Position numbers and translations under genes: made by a program
NCBI RefSeq assembly: GCF_013167215.1
Contig: NZ_JABJWY010000038.1
Location: 398,765 to 462,764, forward strand
From: Sphingobacterium prati
GTDB taxonomy: Bacteria; Bacteroidota; Bacteroidia; Sphingobacteriales; Sphingobacteriaceae
DNA length: 64,000 bases
Direction: 5' to 3'
Shown here: one piece after another, positions 24,502 through 34,300 of the stretch
Numbering within the stretch: the first letter of the stretch is position 1
Layout: every line of letters starts with the position of its first letter
Notes under the pieces: generated by a model
The model's input: only the letters and a program-made list of their open reading frames with translations
Database searches by the model: none
What the model was told of the DNA's origin: nothing

Positions 24502-27447
24502 ATGATTAAAAACCTATTTAAAATTACCGCTGTTACGTTTGCCTTAACAACAGCGGGGGTTACTTTGTTTGCCCAAAACGCCAAGTTTGACTGGAAAGAA
24601 ACCACAGAGGGCGGGTATACCTACAAGTACGTGACCAATGATCCTACCCATTCAAGGTTTTATAAACTTAAAAATGGCTTAACCGTTATCCTCAGTCCAA
24701 CCAAAAAGGAACCGCGTATCCAAACCTACATCGCAACCAAAGCAGGGAGTAAAACGGATCCAAAAGATCACACAGGTTTGGCCCACTATCTGGAACATAT
24801 GCTCTTCAAGGGTACGGACAAATTCGGATCTAAAGATTGGGCCAAGGAAAAGCCTTTATTGGATCAGATCGACGCACTGTATGAGAAGTATAATAGTACA
24901 ACTGATGAAGCACAGCGGAAAGCGATATATAAAGAGATCGATCGTGTGTCTGGCGAAGCTGCAAAGTATGCAATTGCAAATGAATACGATAAGCTGATGG
25001 CTTCCATGGGGGCAGAAGGTACCAACGCATTTACTTCGTTTGAACAGACGGTATATCAAGAGCAGATCCCAAGCAATGTGGTGGATAAGTATCTTGCTGT
25101 CCAAGCCGAGCGTTTCAGAAACCCTATCCTCCGCCTTTTTCATACAGAGCTAGAAGCGGTATATGAAGAGAAAAATATTGGATTGGATAAAGATAGCCGC
25201 AAGGCTGTTGAAGCTATGTTTGAAGCTGCATTCCCAAATAATAATTACGGAAAGCAAACTACTATTGGGACAGTGGAACACCTGAAAAACCCGTCATTAA
25301 AAGCAATCCGTGAATATTTTCATACTTATTATGTGCCCAACAATATGGGGGTGATCATGTCCGGGGATTTTGATCCCACAGAAGTGGTCAAGAAGGTAGA
25401 GCGGAGTTTTGCCTATATGCAGCCAAAAGAAATACCTGCATATACTTTTGATCCGGAAAAGCCGATTTTAAGTCCAATTGTCCGTGAGGTGAAAGGTCCC
25501 GATGCTGAATTTATGTTTATGGGCTTTCGTTTTCCCGGGGCAGCGACCAAGGATGCGCAGCTGTTAAATCTGATGAGTCAGATTTTGACCAACGGTTCCG
25601 CTGGTCTGATTGATCTGGATTTAGTGAAGAACCAGAAATTATTGGGGGCAGGAGCCTTTCCGTATGTATTGAAAGATTACTCGCTATTGATCCTGCAGGG
25701 GAATCCTAGCCAGGGACAGAGCCTGGAGGAAGTGCAGCAGTTGCTGTTAAAAGAATTGGAAAAACTGCGTAAAGGCGAGTTTTCGGATGATTTGATCGGT
25801 GCAATTGTCAACAATGAGAAAAAAGATGAGATCAAACAGCATGAAAGTTATGGTGAGCGGGCTGAAGCACTGATGGATGCTTTCACATCTGGCCAGGACT
25901 GGGCATCGGTAGTGAGTTATTCTGATGGATTGAACAAAATCACAAAACAGGATATCGTCGATTTTGCCAATAAGTACCTAAACGAGAACAACTATGTCGT
26001 GGTGTATAAACGCAAGGGCGTAGATAATAACGTAGTTAAAGTCGTGAAACCGGAAATTACGCCTGTCACTGTGAATCGTGACGATCAATCTGATTTCTTG
26101 AAAACAGTGGCGGCAATGCCCGAGGACAAAATCCAACCGGTGTGGGTAGACTATAATAAAGATGTTCAGAAAGCTGCAGCTAATGGATTGCCGGTACTTG
26201 CTGTCAAGAATAATGATAACGAATTATTTTCCCTGTCTTATCGTTTTGATGTGGGTAAATGGAATAATAAATTACTTTCGCTGGCGGCTGGTTACCTGGA
26301 ATTTTTAGGTACGAAAGACAAGTCCAGTGAGCAATTCAGTAAAGATTTTTATCAATTAGCATCTGATTTTTCGGTATCGGCTGGAAACGAAGAGACATTG
26401 GTTTCGATCTCGGGGCTAAATTCGAATTTTATCGCCACGCAAACTTTAATCCAAGACTTATTGCGCAATTGTGTTGCTGACCAGGAAGCTTTCAAGATGT
26501 ATATCGCGCGTCTTAAAAAATCAAGAGCTAATGCCAAGGAAAATAAGGCTGCTATTATGGAGGGGCTGAAATCGTATGCAAAATATGGGGCCAAAAATCC
26601 ATTCAATAACGTGTTCACGGATGCAGAATTGGATGCATTGAAAGCAGAGGATTTGGTGAAAGCACTTCATGATCTGGCTAATATGAAACATACTTTGCTT
26701 TATTTTGGGCCCTTGAGTGTCGGTGAATTTGTTGCAAAGGCAAAACCGTTAAAACAAGGTTCAGGGGACTATGTTCAAGGAGCGAAAGCTATGGTGTTCA
26801 CTGAGCAGCCGACCAGTAAAAATCAAGTGTTGTTTGCAGATTTTGATATGAAGCAAGCTGAGGTATTCTGGTACAGGACATCAGGAGTTTATTCTGCAGT
26901 ACTAACCCCTACCGTGTCATTGTTCAATAACTACTTTGGAGGAGGTATGGGAAGTATCGTGTTCCAGACTATCCGTGAATCAAAAGCGTTGGCTTACTCG
27001 ACTTACGCATTTTATGGGCAGCCTTATAAAAAGCAAAATCATTATACGGTAGGTGCTTATGTCGGTACACAGGCTGATAAATTCAATGAAGCTATAAAGG
27101 GGATGAATGAATTACTGGACCTGTTGCCTGAAAGTGCGAAAGGCTTGGATATCGCTAAGGTAAGCTTGCAGAAATCGATTGCCAGTGAGCGTGTGCTAAA
27201 TGCGTCTGTTTTAAGCAGCTACTTGGCCGCTCAGCGTTTGGGGAATGCAACGGATATTCGTAAAACGGTGTATGAGCAGGCTCCTAAGTTGACGTACGGT
27301 GACCTAAGCACGTTTCATAAGAAAGAGATGAGCCAAAAGTCGTATGTATATTGTATTGTAGCAAAGGAGACTAATCTTAAGCAAGAAGATCTTGCAAAAT
27401 TAGGCGAAGTAAAAAAACTAGACTTAAACGAGTTGTTTGGGTATTAG
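24502..27447 (+). CDS. M16-family zinc metallopeptidase (insulinase/pitrilysin type)
   Basis: The 981-residue product has a signal peptide (1-24) and a complete active site: the inverted zinc motif HYLEH (95-99) in HTGLAHYLEHMLFKG, with the distal Glu near 219-223 (AVYEEKN). Two homologous halves are present, the second inactive half starting near 530, as in single-chain M16A enzymes. It probably degrades peptides in the periplasm. It is flanked by long hairpins and is monocistronic. Confidence 0.93.
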   Translation: MIKNLFKITAVTFALTTAGVTLFAQNAKFDWKETTEGGYTYKYVTNDPTHSRFYKLKNGLTVILSPTKKEPRIQTYIATKAGSKTDPKDHTGLAHYLEHMLFKGTDKFGSKDWAKEKPLLDQIDALYEKYNSTTDEAQRKAIYKEIDRVSGEAAKYAIANEYDKLMASMGAEGTNAFTSFEQTVYQEQIPSNVVDKYLAVQAERFRNPILRLFHTELEAVYEEKNIGLDKDSRKAVEAMFEAAFPNNNYGKQTTIGTVEHLKNPSLKAIREYFHTYYVPNNMGVIMSGDFDPTEVVKKVERSFAYMQPKEIPAYTFDPEKPILSPIVREVKGPDAEFMFMGFRFPGAATKDAQLLNLMSQILTNGSAGLIDLDLVKNQKLLGAGAFPYVLKDYSLLILQGNPSQGQSLEEVQQLLLKELEKLRKGEFSDDLIGAIVNNEKKDEIKQHESYGERAEALMDAFTSGQDWASVVSYSDGLNKITKQDIVDFANKYLNENNYVVVYKRKGVDNNVVKVVKPEITPVTVNRDDQSDFLKTVAAMPEDKIQPVWVDYNKDVQKAAANGLPVLAVKNNDNELFSLSYRFDVGKWNNKLLSLAAGYLEFLGTKDKSSEQFSKDFYQLASDFSVSAGNEETLVSISGLNSNFIATQTLIQDLLRNCVADQEAFKMYIARLKKSRANAKENKAAIMEGLKSYAKYGAKNPFNNVFTDAELDALKAEDLVKALHDLANMKHTLLYFGPLSVGEFVAKAKPLKQGSGDYVQGAKAMVFTEQPTSKNQVLFADFDMKQAEVFWYRTSGVYSAVLTPTVSLFNNYFGGGMGSIVFQTIRESKALAYSTYAFYGQPYKKQNHYTVGAYVGTQADKFNEAIKGMNELLDLLPESAKGLDIAKVSLQKSIASERVLNASVLSSYLAAQRLGNATDIRKTVYEQAPKLTYGDLSTFHKKEMSQKSYVYCIVAKETNLKQEDLAKLGEVKKLDLNELFGY

Positions 27448-27452
27448 TTTGT

Positions 27453-27504
27453 AGAAAGGAGACGTTAGTTTTTTTATCCTTTGGCTGACTAACGTCTCCT
27501 TTCT
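27453..27504. terminator. 17-bp perfect hairpin after the M16 peptidase gene
   Basis: AGAAAGGAGACGTTAGT (27453-27469) and its reverse complement (27488-27504) flank an 18-base loop that itself starts with a T run. It ends the M16 transcript. Confidence 0.7.
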
Positions 27505-27519
27505 TTAGGTTACTTGAAT

Positions 27520-27553
27520 AAGAAGGCTTTCGATATGTATCGAGGGCCTTCTT
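27520..27553. repeat. Second hairpin between convergent genes
   Basis: AAGAAGGCTTTCGA (27520-27533) pairs with TCGAGGGCCTTCTT (27540-27553) with two G-T pairs. It has no strong T tract and may be part of the termination region of the minus-strand FMN reductase gene. Confidence 0.5.
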
Positions 27554-27667
27554 GTTATTACTGTATCTTTATCTTCAACGCTTGAGCCTGCCGTTACCTC
27601 AGGAAAGCGGAAGAGGGTAGTGCGTATAAAGGGATGGTGTGATTTGAAGATGTTCCCAGAAGGCGAA

Positions 27668-28189
27668 TCAAAACCGCGCGATTTCTTCAATCTGTTCGTT
27701 GATAAACTGCAGTGTATCCTCTTTAAATAATTCCCCATTTTCGTTTAATTCCTGCTGTACATTGGGAAGGAAGATCTTGAGAGGGAGAACATGCATTCTG
27801 AGGTAGTGGCATATGCCGGTGAGATGGTCTATCCCGCGTAGGTTGCCATATCTTCCAGAAGATAATCCGACCAACGCAACTTTTTTGTGGTAAAAACTGA
27901 TGGGAAAGGAGCAGCAGTCAATAAACAGCTTGAGGGCACCTGGTATGCTCCCATTATATTCTGGTGCCACAAAAATAAACATATCAGCTTCGCTAACCTT
28001 TTTCTGTATAGGTTCAAAAGCTGCGCTTCTTTTGCCGTAAAGGTCTGTTTCTAAAATATTTGCAGGCAGATCTGATAGGGAAAAGATCTCGTTCTCAATG
28101 GATTTACGATTAAGTAGCTGTTGGTAGCATTTTGCTATTTTTAACGTCTTACTATGAGGACGGTTTGTTCCGGATATTATTAAAATCAT
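27668..28189 (-). CDS. NADPH-dependent FMN reductase family protein
   Basis: The 173-residue flavodoxin-like protein starts MILIISGTNRPHSKTLK, with the GTNRPxS FMN-phosphate loop at 7-12. The APEYNGSIPGALK segment (about 80-92) and SSGRYG are family hallmarks. The ATG at 28189 is chosen because the longer frame up to 28285 adds 32 residues without family resemblance. It reduces FMN or quinones with NAD(P)H in the cytoplasm. It stands alone between M16 and the parAB cluster. Confidence 0.88.
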   Translation of the reverse strand: MILIISGTNRPHSKTLKIAKCYQQLLNRKSIENEIFSLSDLPANILETDLYGKRSAAFEPIQKKVSEADMFIFVAPEYNGSIPGALKLFIDCCSFPISFYHKKVALVGLSSGRYGNLRGIDHLTGICHYLRMHVLPLKIFLPNVQQELNENGELFKEDTLQFINEQIEEIARF

Positions 28190-28416
28190 TGTGTTGTTGA
28201 TACTTATAAAAAGCACTATTTCAAAGTGGATACATATCTTGATTTTTTGTATCTTAGCATCCTGAGGATATGTGCTTTTGATCAATCAAAAGTACAAAAT
28301 ATGCTGAATTTGTTAGGCTAATTTAAATTTAGTGTAAATATTTGGACAAATAAATCTTCAGGAAAGTGAAATGTAGTGTAAAATGACATTTTAATTAAGA
28401 AAGGTTTTCATTCAAG

Positions 28417-29214
28417 ATGGGAAAAGTAATCGCAATCGCAAACCAAAAAGGTGGGGTCGGAAAAACCACAACGTCAATTAACTTGGCGGCTAGTTTGGCG
28501 GTTTTAGAATATAAAACATTGTTGGTGGATGCGGATCCTCAAGCGAACTCAACTTCTGGGATTGGTTTTGACCCTCGTACAATCAATGAGAGTATATATG
28601 AATGTTTGGTTAACGATCTAAACCCGAGAGACGCTATTCAATCAACTGAAACGCCAAATCTGGATCTGTTGCCCGCTCACATCGACTTGGTTGGTGCAGA
28701 GATTGAAATGATCAATATGCACGAGCGCGAGTACAAGATGAAAAAGATCTTGGATCAAGTGAAAAACGATTATGATTTTATAATCATCGACTGCTCCCCT
28801 TCATTGGGCTTAATTACCATTAATGCCCTGTCGGCATCTGACTCCGTAATCATCCCTGTTCAATGTGAATATTTTGCCTTGGAAGGACTTGGTAAATTGC
28901 TGAACACAATTAAAATTGTTCAAAACCGTTTAAATACTAGTTTGGAGATTGAGGGGATTTTATTGACGATGTATGATGTTCGTTTAAGACTCTCCAATCA
29001 GGTTGTCGAAGAAGTAAAGACACATTTTACGGATTTAGTTTTTGACACCATCATTCAACGTAATACCCGTTTAAGTGAAGCTCCTAGCTTCGGTATTTCT
29101 GTTATCATGCATGACGCTTCCTGTAAAGGTGCGATCAATTATTTGAATTTAGCGCGTGAAATATTACAGAAAAACGGGCATCTTAATGAAATGAATACAA
29201 CAGTAACCGCATAA
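28417..29214 (+). CDS. parA: Chromosome partitioning ATPase ParA (Soj)
   Basis: The 265-residue protein has the deviant Walker A motif KGGVGKTT (10-17), DADPQANST (about 40-48) and a Walker B stretch IIIDCSPSLG. It acts with ParB in origin segregation. parB follows after one base, and DUF5683, dapB and lepB continue in the same direction, an arrangement common in Bacteroidota. Confidence 0.96.
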   Translation: MGKVIAIANQKGGVGKTTTSINLAASLAVLEYKTLLVDADPQANSTSGIGFDPRTINESIYECLVNDLNPRDAIQSTETPNLDLLPAHIDLVGAEIEMINMHEREYKMKKILDQVKNDYDFIIIDCSPSLGLITINALSASDSVIIPVQCEYFALEGLGKLLNTIKIVQNRLNTSLEIEGILLTMYDVRLRLSNQVVEEVKTHFTDLVFDTIIQRNTRLSEAPSFGISVIMHDASCKGAINYLNLAREILQKNGHLNEMNTTVTA

Positions 29215-29215
29215 T

Positions 29216-30151
29216 ATGGCAGCACATCAGCGTAAAACAGGACTGGGGAGAGGTTTAGGTGCGCTATTAAACGATAGTGTAGAAGCTCCTGCTAAAAGTA
29301 ATCAGCAAGTTGAAGAGGCACCATTAGTGACTTCTTCTGTAATAAATACAACGAAAGAGAACGGCAGCATCAGTCATGTCCGGGTAGAAGAAATATCGGT
29401 GAACCCATTTCAGCCCCGTACGGAATTCGATCCGGTTGCATTACAGGAATTAGCTGAATCCATTATCTTACAGGGTTTAATCCAGCCGATTACAGTACGT
29501 AAGATTTCGGACGGAAACTATCAATTGATCTCTGGGGAGCGACGTCTTCGGGCTTCAAGATTAGCGGGATTAACAGAAATTCCAGCTTATATACGTACGG
29601 CCAATGATCAGCAAATGCTGGAAATGGCATTGATCGAAAATATCCAACGTGAAAACTTAAATGCTATTGAAGTTGCTTTGAGTTTTCAGCGCATGATTGA
29701 GGAGTGTAATTTAAAGCAAGAGGAATTGGGGGAACGTGTTAGCAAGAACCGTTCAACAGTCACGAATTATTTGCGCTTATTGAAACTTCCACCCGTTATT
29801 CAAGCGGCTATTCGTGATGGCGCATTGACCATGGGGCACGCACGTGCATTGATCAATATCGCAGAAGTCGATAAGCAGCTATATATCTTTAAATTGATTA
29901 TCGATCAGGGGCTCTCCGTTAGAAAAGCCGAAGAACTTGTCCGTGAAATCCAAAAAGGAGGCAAGAAAAAAGCAAATAAGGACAAAGCTCCAAAGTCCTT
30001 TCAGCTACAGAAAATAGAAGATGATCTGGCTTCAAAATTTTCTTCAAGAGTCAAGTTGAACTTAAAGAGCACCAAAGGTAAGGGGGCTATTGAGATTCCT
30101 TTTGAATCGGAGGATGATTTGAGCCGTATTCTTGAACTTTTAGACTGGTAA
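29216..30151 (+). CDS. parB: Chromosome partitioning protein ParB (Spo0J)
   Basis: The 311-residue protein starts with the typical KTGLGRGLGALL (7-18) and carries the ParB/CTPase core with NPFQPRTEF, ISGERRLRASRLAG (the GERR box) and IENIQRENLNAIE, followed by the helix-turn-helix RVSKNRSTVTNYLRLLKLP. It binds parS sites. It lies one base after parA. No parS site was identified in the window. Confidence 0.96.
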   Translation: MAAHQRKTGLGRGLGALLNDSVEAPAKSNQQVEEAPLVTSSVINTTKENGSISHVRVEEISVNPFQPRTEFDPVALQELAESIILQGLIQPITVRKISDGNYQLISGERRLRASRLAGLTEIPAYIRTANDQQMLEMALIENIQRENLNAIEVALSFQRMIEECNLKQEELGERVSKNRSTVTNYLRLLKLPPVIQAAIRDGALTMGHARALINIAEVDKQLYIFKLIIDQGLSVRKAEELVREIQKGGKKKANKDKAPKSFQLQKIEDDLASKFSSRVKLNLKSTKGKGAIEIPFESEDDLSRILELLDW

Positions 30152-30152
30152 C

Positions 30153-30875
30153 ATGACCAAGTTAATAAGCTTGTTCTTTGCTGTATTTGCTGTACTTATG
30201 GTACAGGGACAAACTACCGATACAATTTCCAAAAAACCGGTTCAGACAATCAAAAAGGAAGGTTTGAATCCCAAAGCAGCACAGGATACGGTTAAAAAAG
30301 AATCCCGAAAAGAGCGCAAAAAGCGTGAAAAAGAGGAAGCTAAAGCCAAGGAGAAGGTTGTGTTTAAAGATTCAACCCGATTAGCTATTGAGGCAAAAAA
30401 TAAACAGGCCTGGAAACGTTCTCTGGTGCTTCCGGGCTGGGGACAATATACCAATGGCGGTGTGTGGTGGATAAAAGTGCCTGTAATCTATGGGGGATTG
30501 GCTACCACAGTCCTCGTTTTTGATTTTAATAATCGGTACTATAAAGAACTATTGGGGGTATTGCAAGATAGAGCCGAAGGTCGGCCAGTAGATCCTTTTT
30601 ATCTCAATATTCCAGATGAGTCCATTATTCGGGCAAAGGATAATGCAAGGCGAAACCGGGATCTGATGGTACTGCTTACCCTTGGCGTCTATGGATTGAA
30701 TGTTGCCGAAGCTTATATCGATTCTATGCTAAAATATAGATGGAGTATCGGGGACGACAAACCTAAGAAGACCGCTTTTTCTATTGGACCTACATTGATG
30801 GATGCCAGTCTCGCATCCGGAACGTCTACTTTTAAGCCTACAGTTGGATTAAAGTTGTCCATGAAATTCAATTAA
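30153..30875 (+). CDS. DUF5683 family protein
   Basis: The 240-residue product has a signal peptide, a highly charged Lys/Glu-rich segment (about 46-68, probably coiled or disordered) and then the domain containing RSLVLPGWGQYTNG (about 89-102), a DUF5683 hallmark, and a hydrophobic stretch. Function is unknown. It is encoded one base after parB. A P-G-x-G-Q pattern like this is seen in small membrane-associated envelope proteins. Confidence 0.8.
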   Translation: MTKLISLFFAVFAVLMVQGQTTDTISKKPVQTIKKEGLNPKAAQDTVKKESRKERKKREKEEAKAKEKVVFKDSTRLAIEAKNKQAWKRSLVLPGWGQYTNGGVWWIKVPVIYGGLATTVLVFDFNNRYYKELLGVLQDRAEGRPVDPFYLNIPDESIIRAKDNARRNRDLMVLLTLGVYGLNVAEAYIDSMLKYRWSIGDDKPKKTAFSIGPTLMDASLASGTSTFKPTVGLKLSMKFN

Positions 30876-30934
30876 TAACTTACTCCCACGGGCCGCGCAA
30901 GCAATAAACCAGGGAGACTTGAGATGTTATTAAT
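30871..30934. repeat. Two-part hairpin at the end of DUF5683
   Basis: ATTAATAAC (30871-30879) pairs with GTTATTAAT (30926-30934), and CTCCC (30883-30887) pairs with GGGAG (30912-30916) inside it. It overlaps the DUF5683 stop. There is no T tract, so this is a structured end or an attenuator-like element before dapB rather than a plain terminator. Confidence 0.4.
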
Positions 30935-31046
30935 CTTTGAATAGGCATGCACCTGATAAAAAAAACGTTGTTTACCACGGTTTTGTGTCTGTTTTTCACT
31001 GGAATTTTTTAATTTTAAAAATAAACTATACTTATTTTCTAGATAT

Positions 31047-31790
31047 ATGAACATCATTCTCTTGGGATATGGCAAAATGGGGCAGATTATCGAAAGGTAT
31101 GCACTGAAAAGAGGCCATCAAATTTTTTTAGTTGTGGATGAAAATAATCGCCCTGGCCTGACAGTTGATGATATCAAGGGGGCTGATGTAGCAATCGACT
31201 TTAGTGTACCATCTGCTGCTTTGGATAATATGAACCTTTGTTTGGAAGCAGGGGTGCCGATTGTAGTCGGTACAACAGGCTGGTACGATCAGCTGGAAAG
31301 CGTCCGAGAAAAATGTTTGGACATGGAGGGAACTATTTTATATGGTTCAAATTTTTCAATCGGCGTGAATGTGTTCTTCCATATCAACCGTATGTTGGCA
31401 CAGGCTTTACAGCCTTATAAACAATATGATGTTCAGGTAGAAGAAATTCACCATATCCACAAATTGGACGCACCGAGTGGTACAGCGATTACCATTGCTG
31501 AAGGTATCTTAGATAACAGTGATGTGAAGACAAACTGGGTGAATACCGTTGTTGGAGAGCAAGATGAAATTATTCCTAAACCACAGGAACTTCTTATAGA
31601 GAGCCATCGAATTGAAGAAGTACCGGGTACGCATACTGTGTTGTACAGTTCCGAAGTGGATCAGATAGAATTTAAACATACTGCCCATAGCCGTGATGGC
31701 TTTGCTTTAGGCGCTGTAGTCGCCGCCGAATGGTTGAATGGTAGAAAAGGATTCTATCAGGTGACGGAAATTTTTGATTTTAATAAATAG
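31047..31790 (+). CDS. dapB: 4-hydroxy-tetrahydrodipicolinate reductase
   Basis: The 247-residue protein begins MNIILLGYGKMGQIIE (Gly-x-Gly-x-x-Gly nucleotide site) and carries VVGTTGW, SNFSIGVNVF and the catalytic EEIHHIHKLDAPSGTA block (about 132-147). It reduces HTPA with NAD(P)H in lysine and meso-diaminopimelate synthesis. lepB follows after 16 bases. Confidence 0.97.
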   Translation: MNIILLGYGKMGQIIERYALKRGHQIFLVVDENNRPGLTVDDIKGADVAIDFSVPSAALDNMNLCLEAGVPIVVGTTGWYDQLESVREKCLDMEGTILYGSNFSIGVNVFFHINRMLAQALQPYKQYDVQVEEIHHIHKLDAPSGTAITIAEGILDNSDVKTNWVNTVVGEQDEIIPKPQELLIESHRIEEVPGTHTVLYSSEVDQIEFKHTAHSRDGFALGAVVAAEWLNGRKGFYQVTEIFDFNK

Positions 31791-31806
31791 TACTAATAAA
31801 TAGATT

Positions 31807-33375
31807 ATGTGGTTAATTATCTTTGCGGTTTTAACAGCAATAGCGGGATATGGATTGTGGCAATTGTTTGTTAAAGCTGGCAGAAAAGGCTGGGAAGCAA
31901 TCGTACCTTTTTATAGTCAATATATTCAAGCTAAATTAACAGGGAGGCCAACATGGTGGGTGATCTTACTGCTGGTGCCTATCGTCAATATCTTTGTTTT
32001 CTATAACCTTTATCTCGACTTTATCCATTGTTTTGGCAAACGCCGTTTTTGGGAAAATGCTGCTGCTGTTGTGGTACCATTCATTGTATTACCCATGTGG
32101 GCGAAAGATAATAACGTACGTTTTTTGAATGGTTTGTACGCTAAAAATCTGAAGGCTGCCACTCAGGAGGGGCTGGAATTAACTGCAGAAAAGCGGGCAG
32201 AGATTGAACAGGAGTCTTATCAGGAGTATAAAATTAAGTATCCTTATAAAAAATCTATGGTGCGTGAATGGGCGGATGCCATTGTGTTTGCCACTGTTGC
32301 AGCATCACTTATTCGTGGGTTTTTAATTGAAGCTTATATGATTCCTACGGGATCGATGGAGCGCACGCTATTGATCGGAGATTTTCTTTTTGTGAGCAAA
32401 CTGAATTATGGCCCTCGCGTCCCCAATACACCCATTGCTTTTCCTTTTGCGCATCATACCATGCCAATAACAGGAGGTAAGGCCTATTCAGAACTGATTG
32501 AATTGCCTTATAAACGTCTTCCGGGATTTCAAAAGATCGAACGAAATGATGTTGTGGTTTTTAACTTCCCCGCAGGAGATACAGTCGCTCTGGAAAATCA
32601 GAATGCGAGTTATTATGATCTTGTAAGGGCCTACGGTTGGCAGACCGTCAATTCGCAATTTACCATCCAGGCTCGACCAATCGATAAACGCGAAAATTAT
32701 ATCAAACGTTGTGTGGGTTTGCCAGGCGATAAGATAGCGATGAAGGATGCCAAACTTTTTATCAATGACCAGCCAGGATTTGATCCGCCCGAAAGCCAGC
32801 TGGATTATATGGTATTGACCGATGGGACACCATTGAATATGGACCGTCTACGTGAACTGCGAATTGAAGCCGTTGGTTCTGACCAACAGCCTGGCTTATA
32901 CCAGTTGTTTATGACCAAGGATGAGTTGGCATTGGTGAAGTCATGGTCCAATGTGAAAGAAATCAGGAGAAGCCCGGTTGGAGAAGGTGCCTATCCGTAC
33001 GATCCTCAATATAAATGGAATTTTGATAATTTTGGGCCGATCTTGATTCCGAAAAAGGGCTGGACGGTTGCTTTAAATACACAAACTTTACCAATCTATG
33101 AGCGCGCAATTCGCGTCTATGAAAACAATAAACTCGAAAAGCGCGCCGACGGGATCTATATCAACGATGTTAAAGCAGATAGTTATACCTTTAAAATGGA
33201 CTATTTCTGGATGATGGGGGATAACCGCCACAATTCGTTGGATTCCAGAGGCTGGGGTTTTGTTCCTGAAGATCATATCGTAGGTAAAGCATTATTTACC
33301 TGGATGAGTTGGGATGAGATTGGTTCGGGCCTTTCTAAAATTCGCTGGAACCGTATATTTAAAGGAATTCATTAA
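31807..33375 (+). CDS. lepB: Signal peptidase I, long Bacteroidota form
   Basis: The 522-residue protein is about twice the usual size. An N-terminal module of about 110 residues has three hydrophobic segments (DUF5684-like), followed by a charged linker and the peptidase. The catalytic Ser183 lies in PTGSMERTL and Lys300 in ENYIKRCVGLPGD; the closing box MGDNRHNSLDSRGWG is near 478-492. About 115 residues separate Ser and Lys and about 180 separate Lys from the last box, much longer than in E. coli LepB, so large insertions are present. It removes signal peptides at the periplasmic face of the inner membrane. Confidence 0.94.
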   Translation: MWLIIFAVLTAIAGYGLWQLFVKAGRKGWEAIVPFYSQYIQAKLTGRPTWWVILLLVPIVNIFVFYNLYLDFIHCFGKRRFWENAAAVVVPFIVLPMWAKDNNVRFLNGLYAKNLKAATQEGLELTAEKRAEIEQESYQEYKIKYPYKKSMVREWADAIVFATVAASLIRGFLIEAYMIPTGSMERTLLIGDFLFVSKLNYGPRVPNTPIAFPFAHHTMPITGGKAYSELIELPYKRLPGFQKIERNDVVVFNFPAGDTVALENQNASYYDLVRAYGWQTVNSQFTIQARPIDKRENYIKRCVGLPGDKIAMKDAKLFINDQPGFDPPESQLDYMVLTDGTPLNMDRLRELRIEAVGSDQQPGLYQLFMTKDELALVKSWSNVKEIRRSPVGEGAYPYDPQYKWNFDNFGPILIPKKGWTVALNTQTLPIYERAIRVYENNKLEKRADGIYINDVKADSYTFKMDYFWMMGDNRHNSLDSRGWGFVPEDHIVGKALFTWMSWDEIGSGLSKIRWNRIFKGIH

Positions 33376-33417
33376 TAGCGTTAAGGGGGGGCGTTCGTTT
33401 TGATAAATGATTTGAAT

Positions 33418-33450
33418 AAAAAAGGGCTTTCTGCAAGAAAGCCTTTTTTT
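33418..33450 (+). terminator. Terminator after lepB
   Basis: GGGCTTTCT and AGAAAGCCT flank a GCA loop, preceded by A and followed by seven T. It ends the parAB-dapB-lepB run. Confidence 0.88.
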
Positions 33451-33523
33451 GAATAATTTTTTCTTTCAGAAAAACTGAAAGAGATCCCCGAATGGCGGAA
33501 TAGGTGCAATCCCATTGTCCCGT

Positions 33524-34240
33524 TTATTTTAAACAGGCCAGATAACGTTTGATTGTCTCCTCGAGCCCCAAGTATAAAGCATCTGAAATTAAGGCGTGAC
33601 CAATACTCACCTCCAATAGTTCAGGTATATGCTGATTGAAATACTGGAGATTATTGAGGTCCAAATCATGACCGGCATTCAAACCCAGTCCTACCTCGCG
33701 TGCTTTAAGCGCCGCTTTGAAATAAGGTTGGATCGCAGCTTCTTTATCAAAACCATATTCGCTGGCAAAACCTTCGGTATATAACTCGATTCGATCTGTG
33801 CCTGTCTCTGCAGCAGCCTCAACCATGTCTTCAATGGGATCTACAAAGATTGATACCCGGATGCCCGCATCTTTGAACAATTGGCACATATCCTTTAAAT
33901 AAGCGCTGTTTTTGATGGTATCCCAACCGTGATTGGAGGTCAATTGTCCTTCAGCATCAGGAACTAATGTGACTTGGGCAGGTTTGTTCGCCAATACAAG
34001 GTCAACGAATTTCTGTTCCTGACAATTGCCTTCAATATTAAGCTCAGTCTGAATTTCAGCTTTTAGATCGAATACGTCCTGATAACGGATATGCCGTTCA
34101 TCCGGTCTTGGATGTACCGTGATGCCTTGTGCCCCAAAACGTTCACAAGCTAATGCTGCAGATACAAGATTAGGGTTGTTGCCCCCTCTGGAATTTCTGA
34201 GTGTTGCGATTTTATTGATATTTACTGAAAGTCTAGTCAT
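33524..34240 (-). CDS. pdxJ: Pyridoxine 5'-phosphate synthase
   Basis: The protein (238 residues from the ATG at 34240) begins MTRLSVNINKIATLRNSRGG and has the PdxJ blocks GITVHPRPDERHI, NIEGNC and ELYTEGFA, and the C-terminal ISDALYLGLEETI. It condenses amino-acetone phosphate derivative and deoxyxylulose phosphate to pyridoxine phosphate. The longer frame from 34270 adds ten residues before the conserved start and is not favoured. It is divergent from cdaA across about 60 bases. Confidence 0.96.
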   Translation of the reverse strand: MTRLSVNINKIATLRNSRGGNNPNLVSAALACERFGAQGITVHPRPDERHIRYQDVFDLKAEIQTELNIEGNCQEQKFVDLVLANKPAQVTLVPDAEGQLTSNHGWDTIKNSAYLKDMCQLFKDAGIRVSIFVDPIEDMVEAAAETGTDRIELYTEGFASEYGFDKEAAIQPYFKAALKAREVGLGLNAGHDLDLNNLQYFNQHIPELLEVSIGHALISDALYLGLEETIKRYLACLK

Positions 34241-34300
34241 TTTCCTGTATGTTATACCGTAAAAATACAAATAATATCTATTTTTTTTTAACTTGCATGT

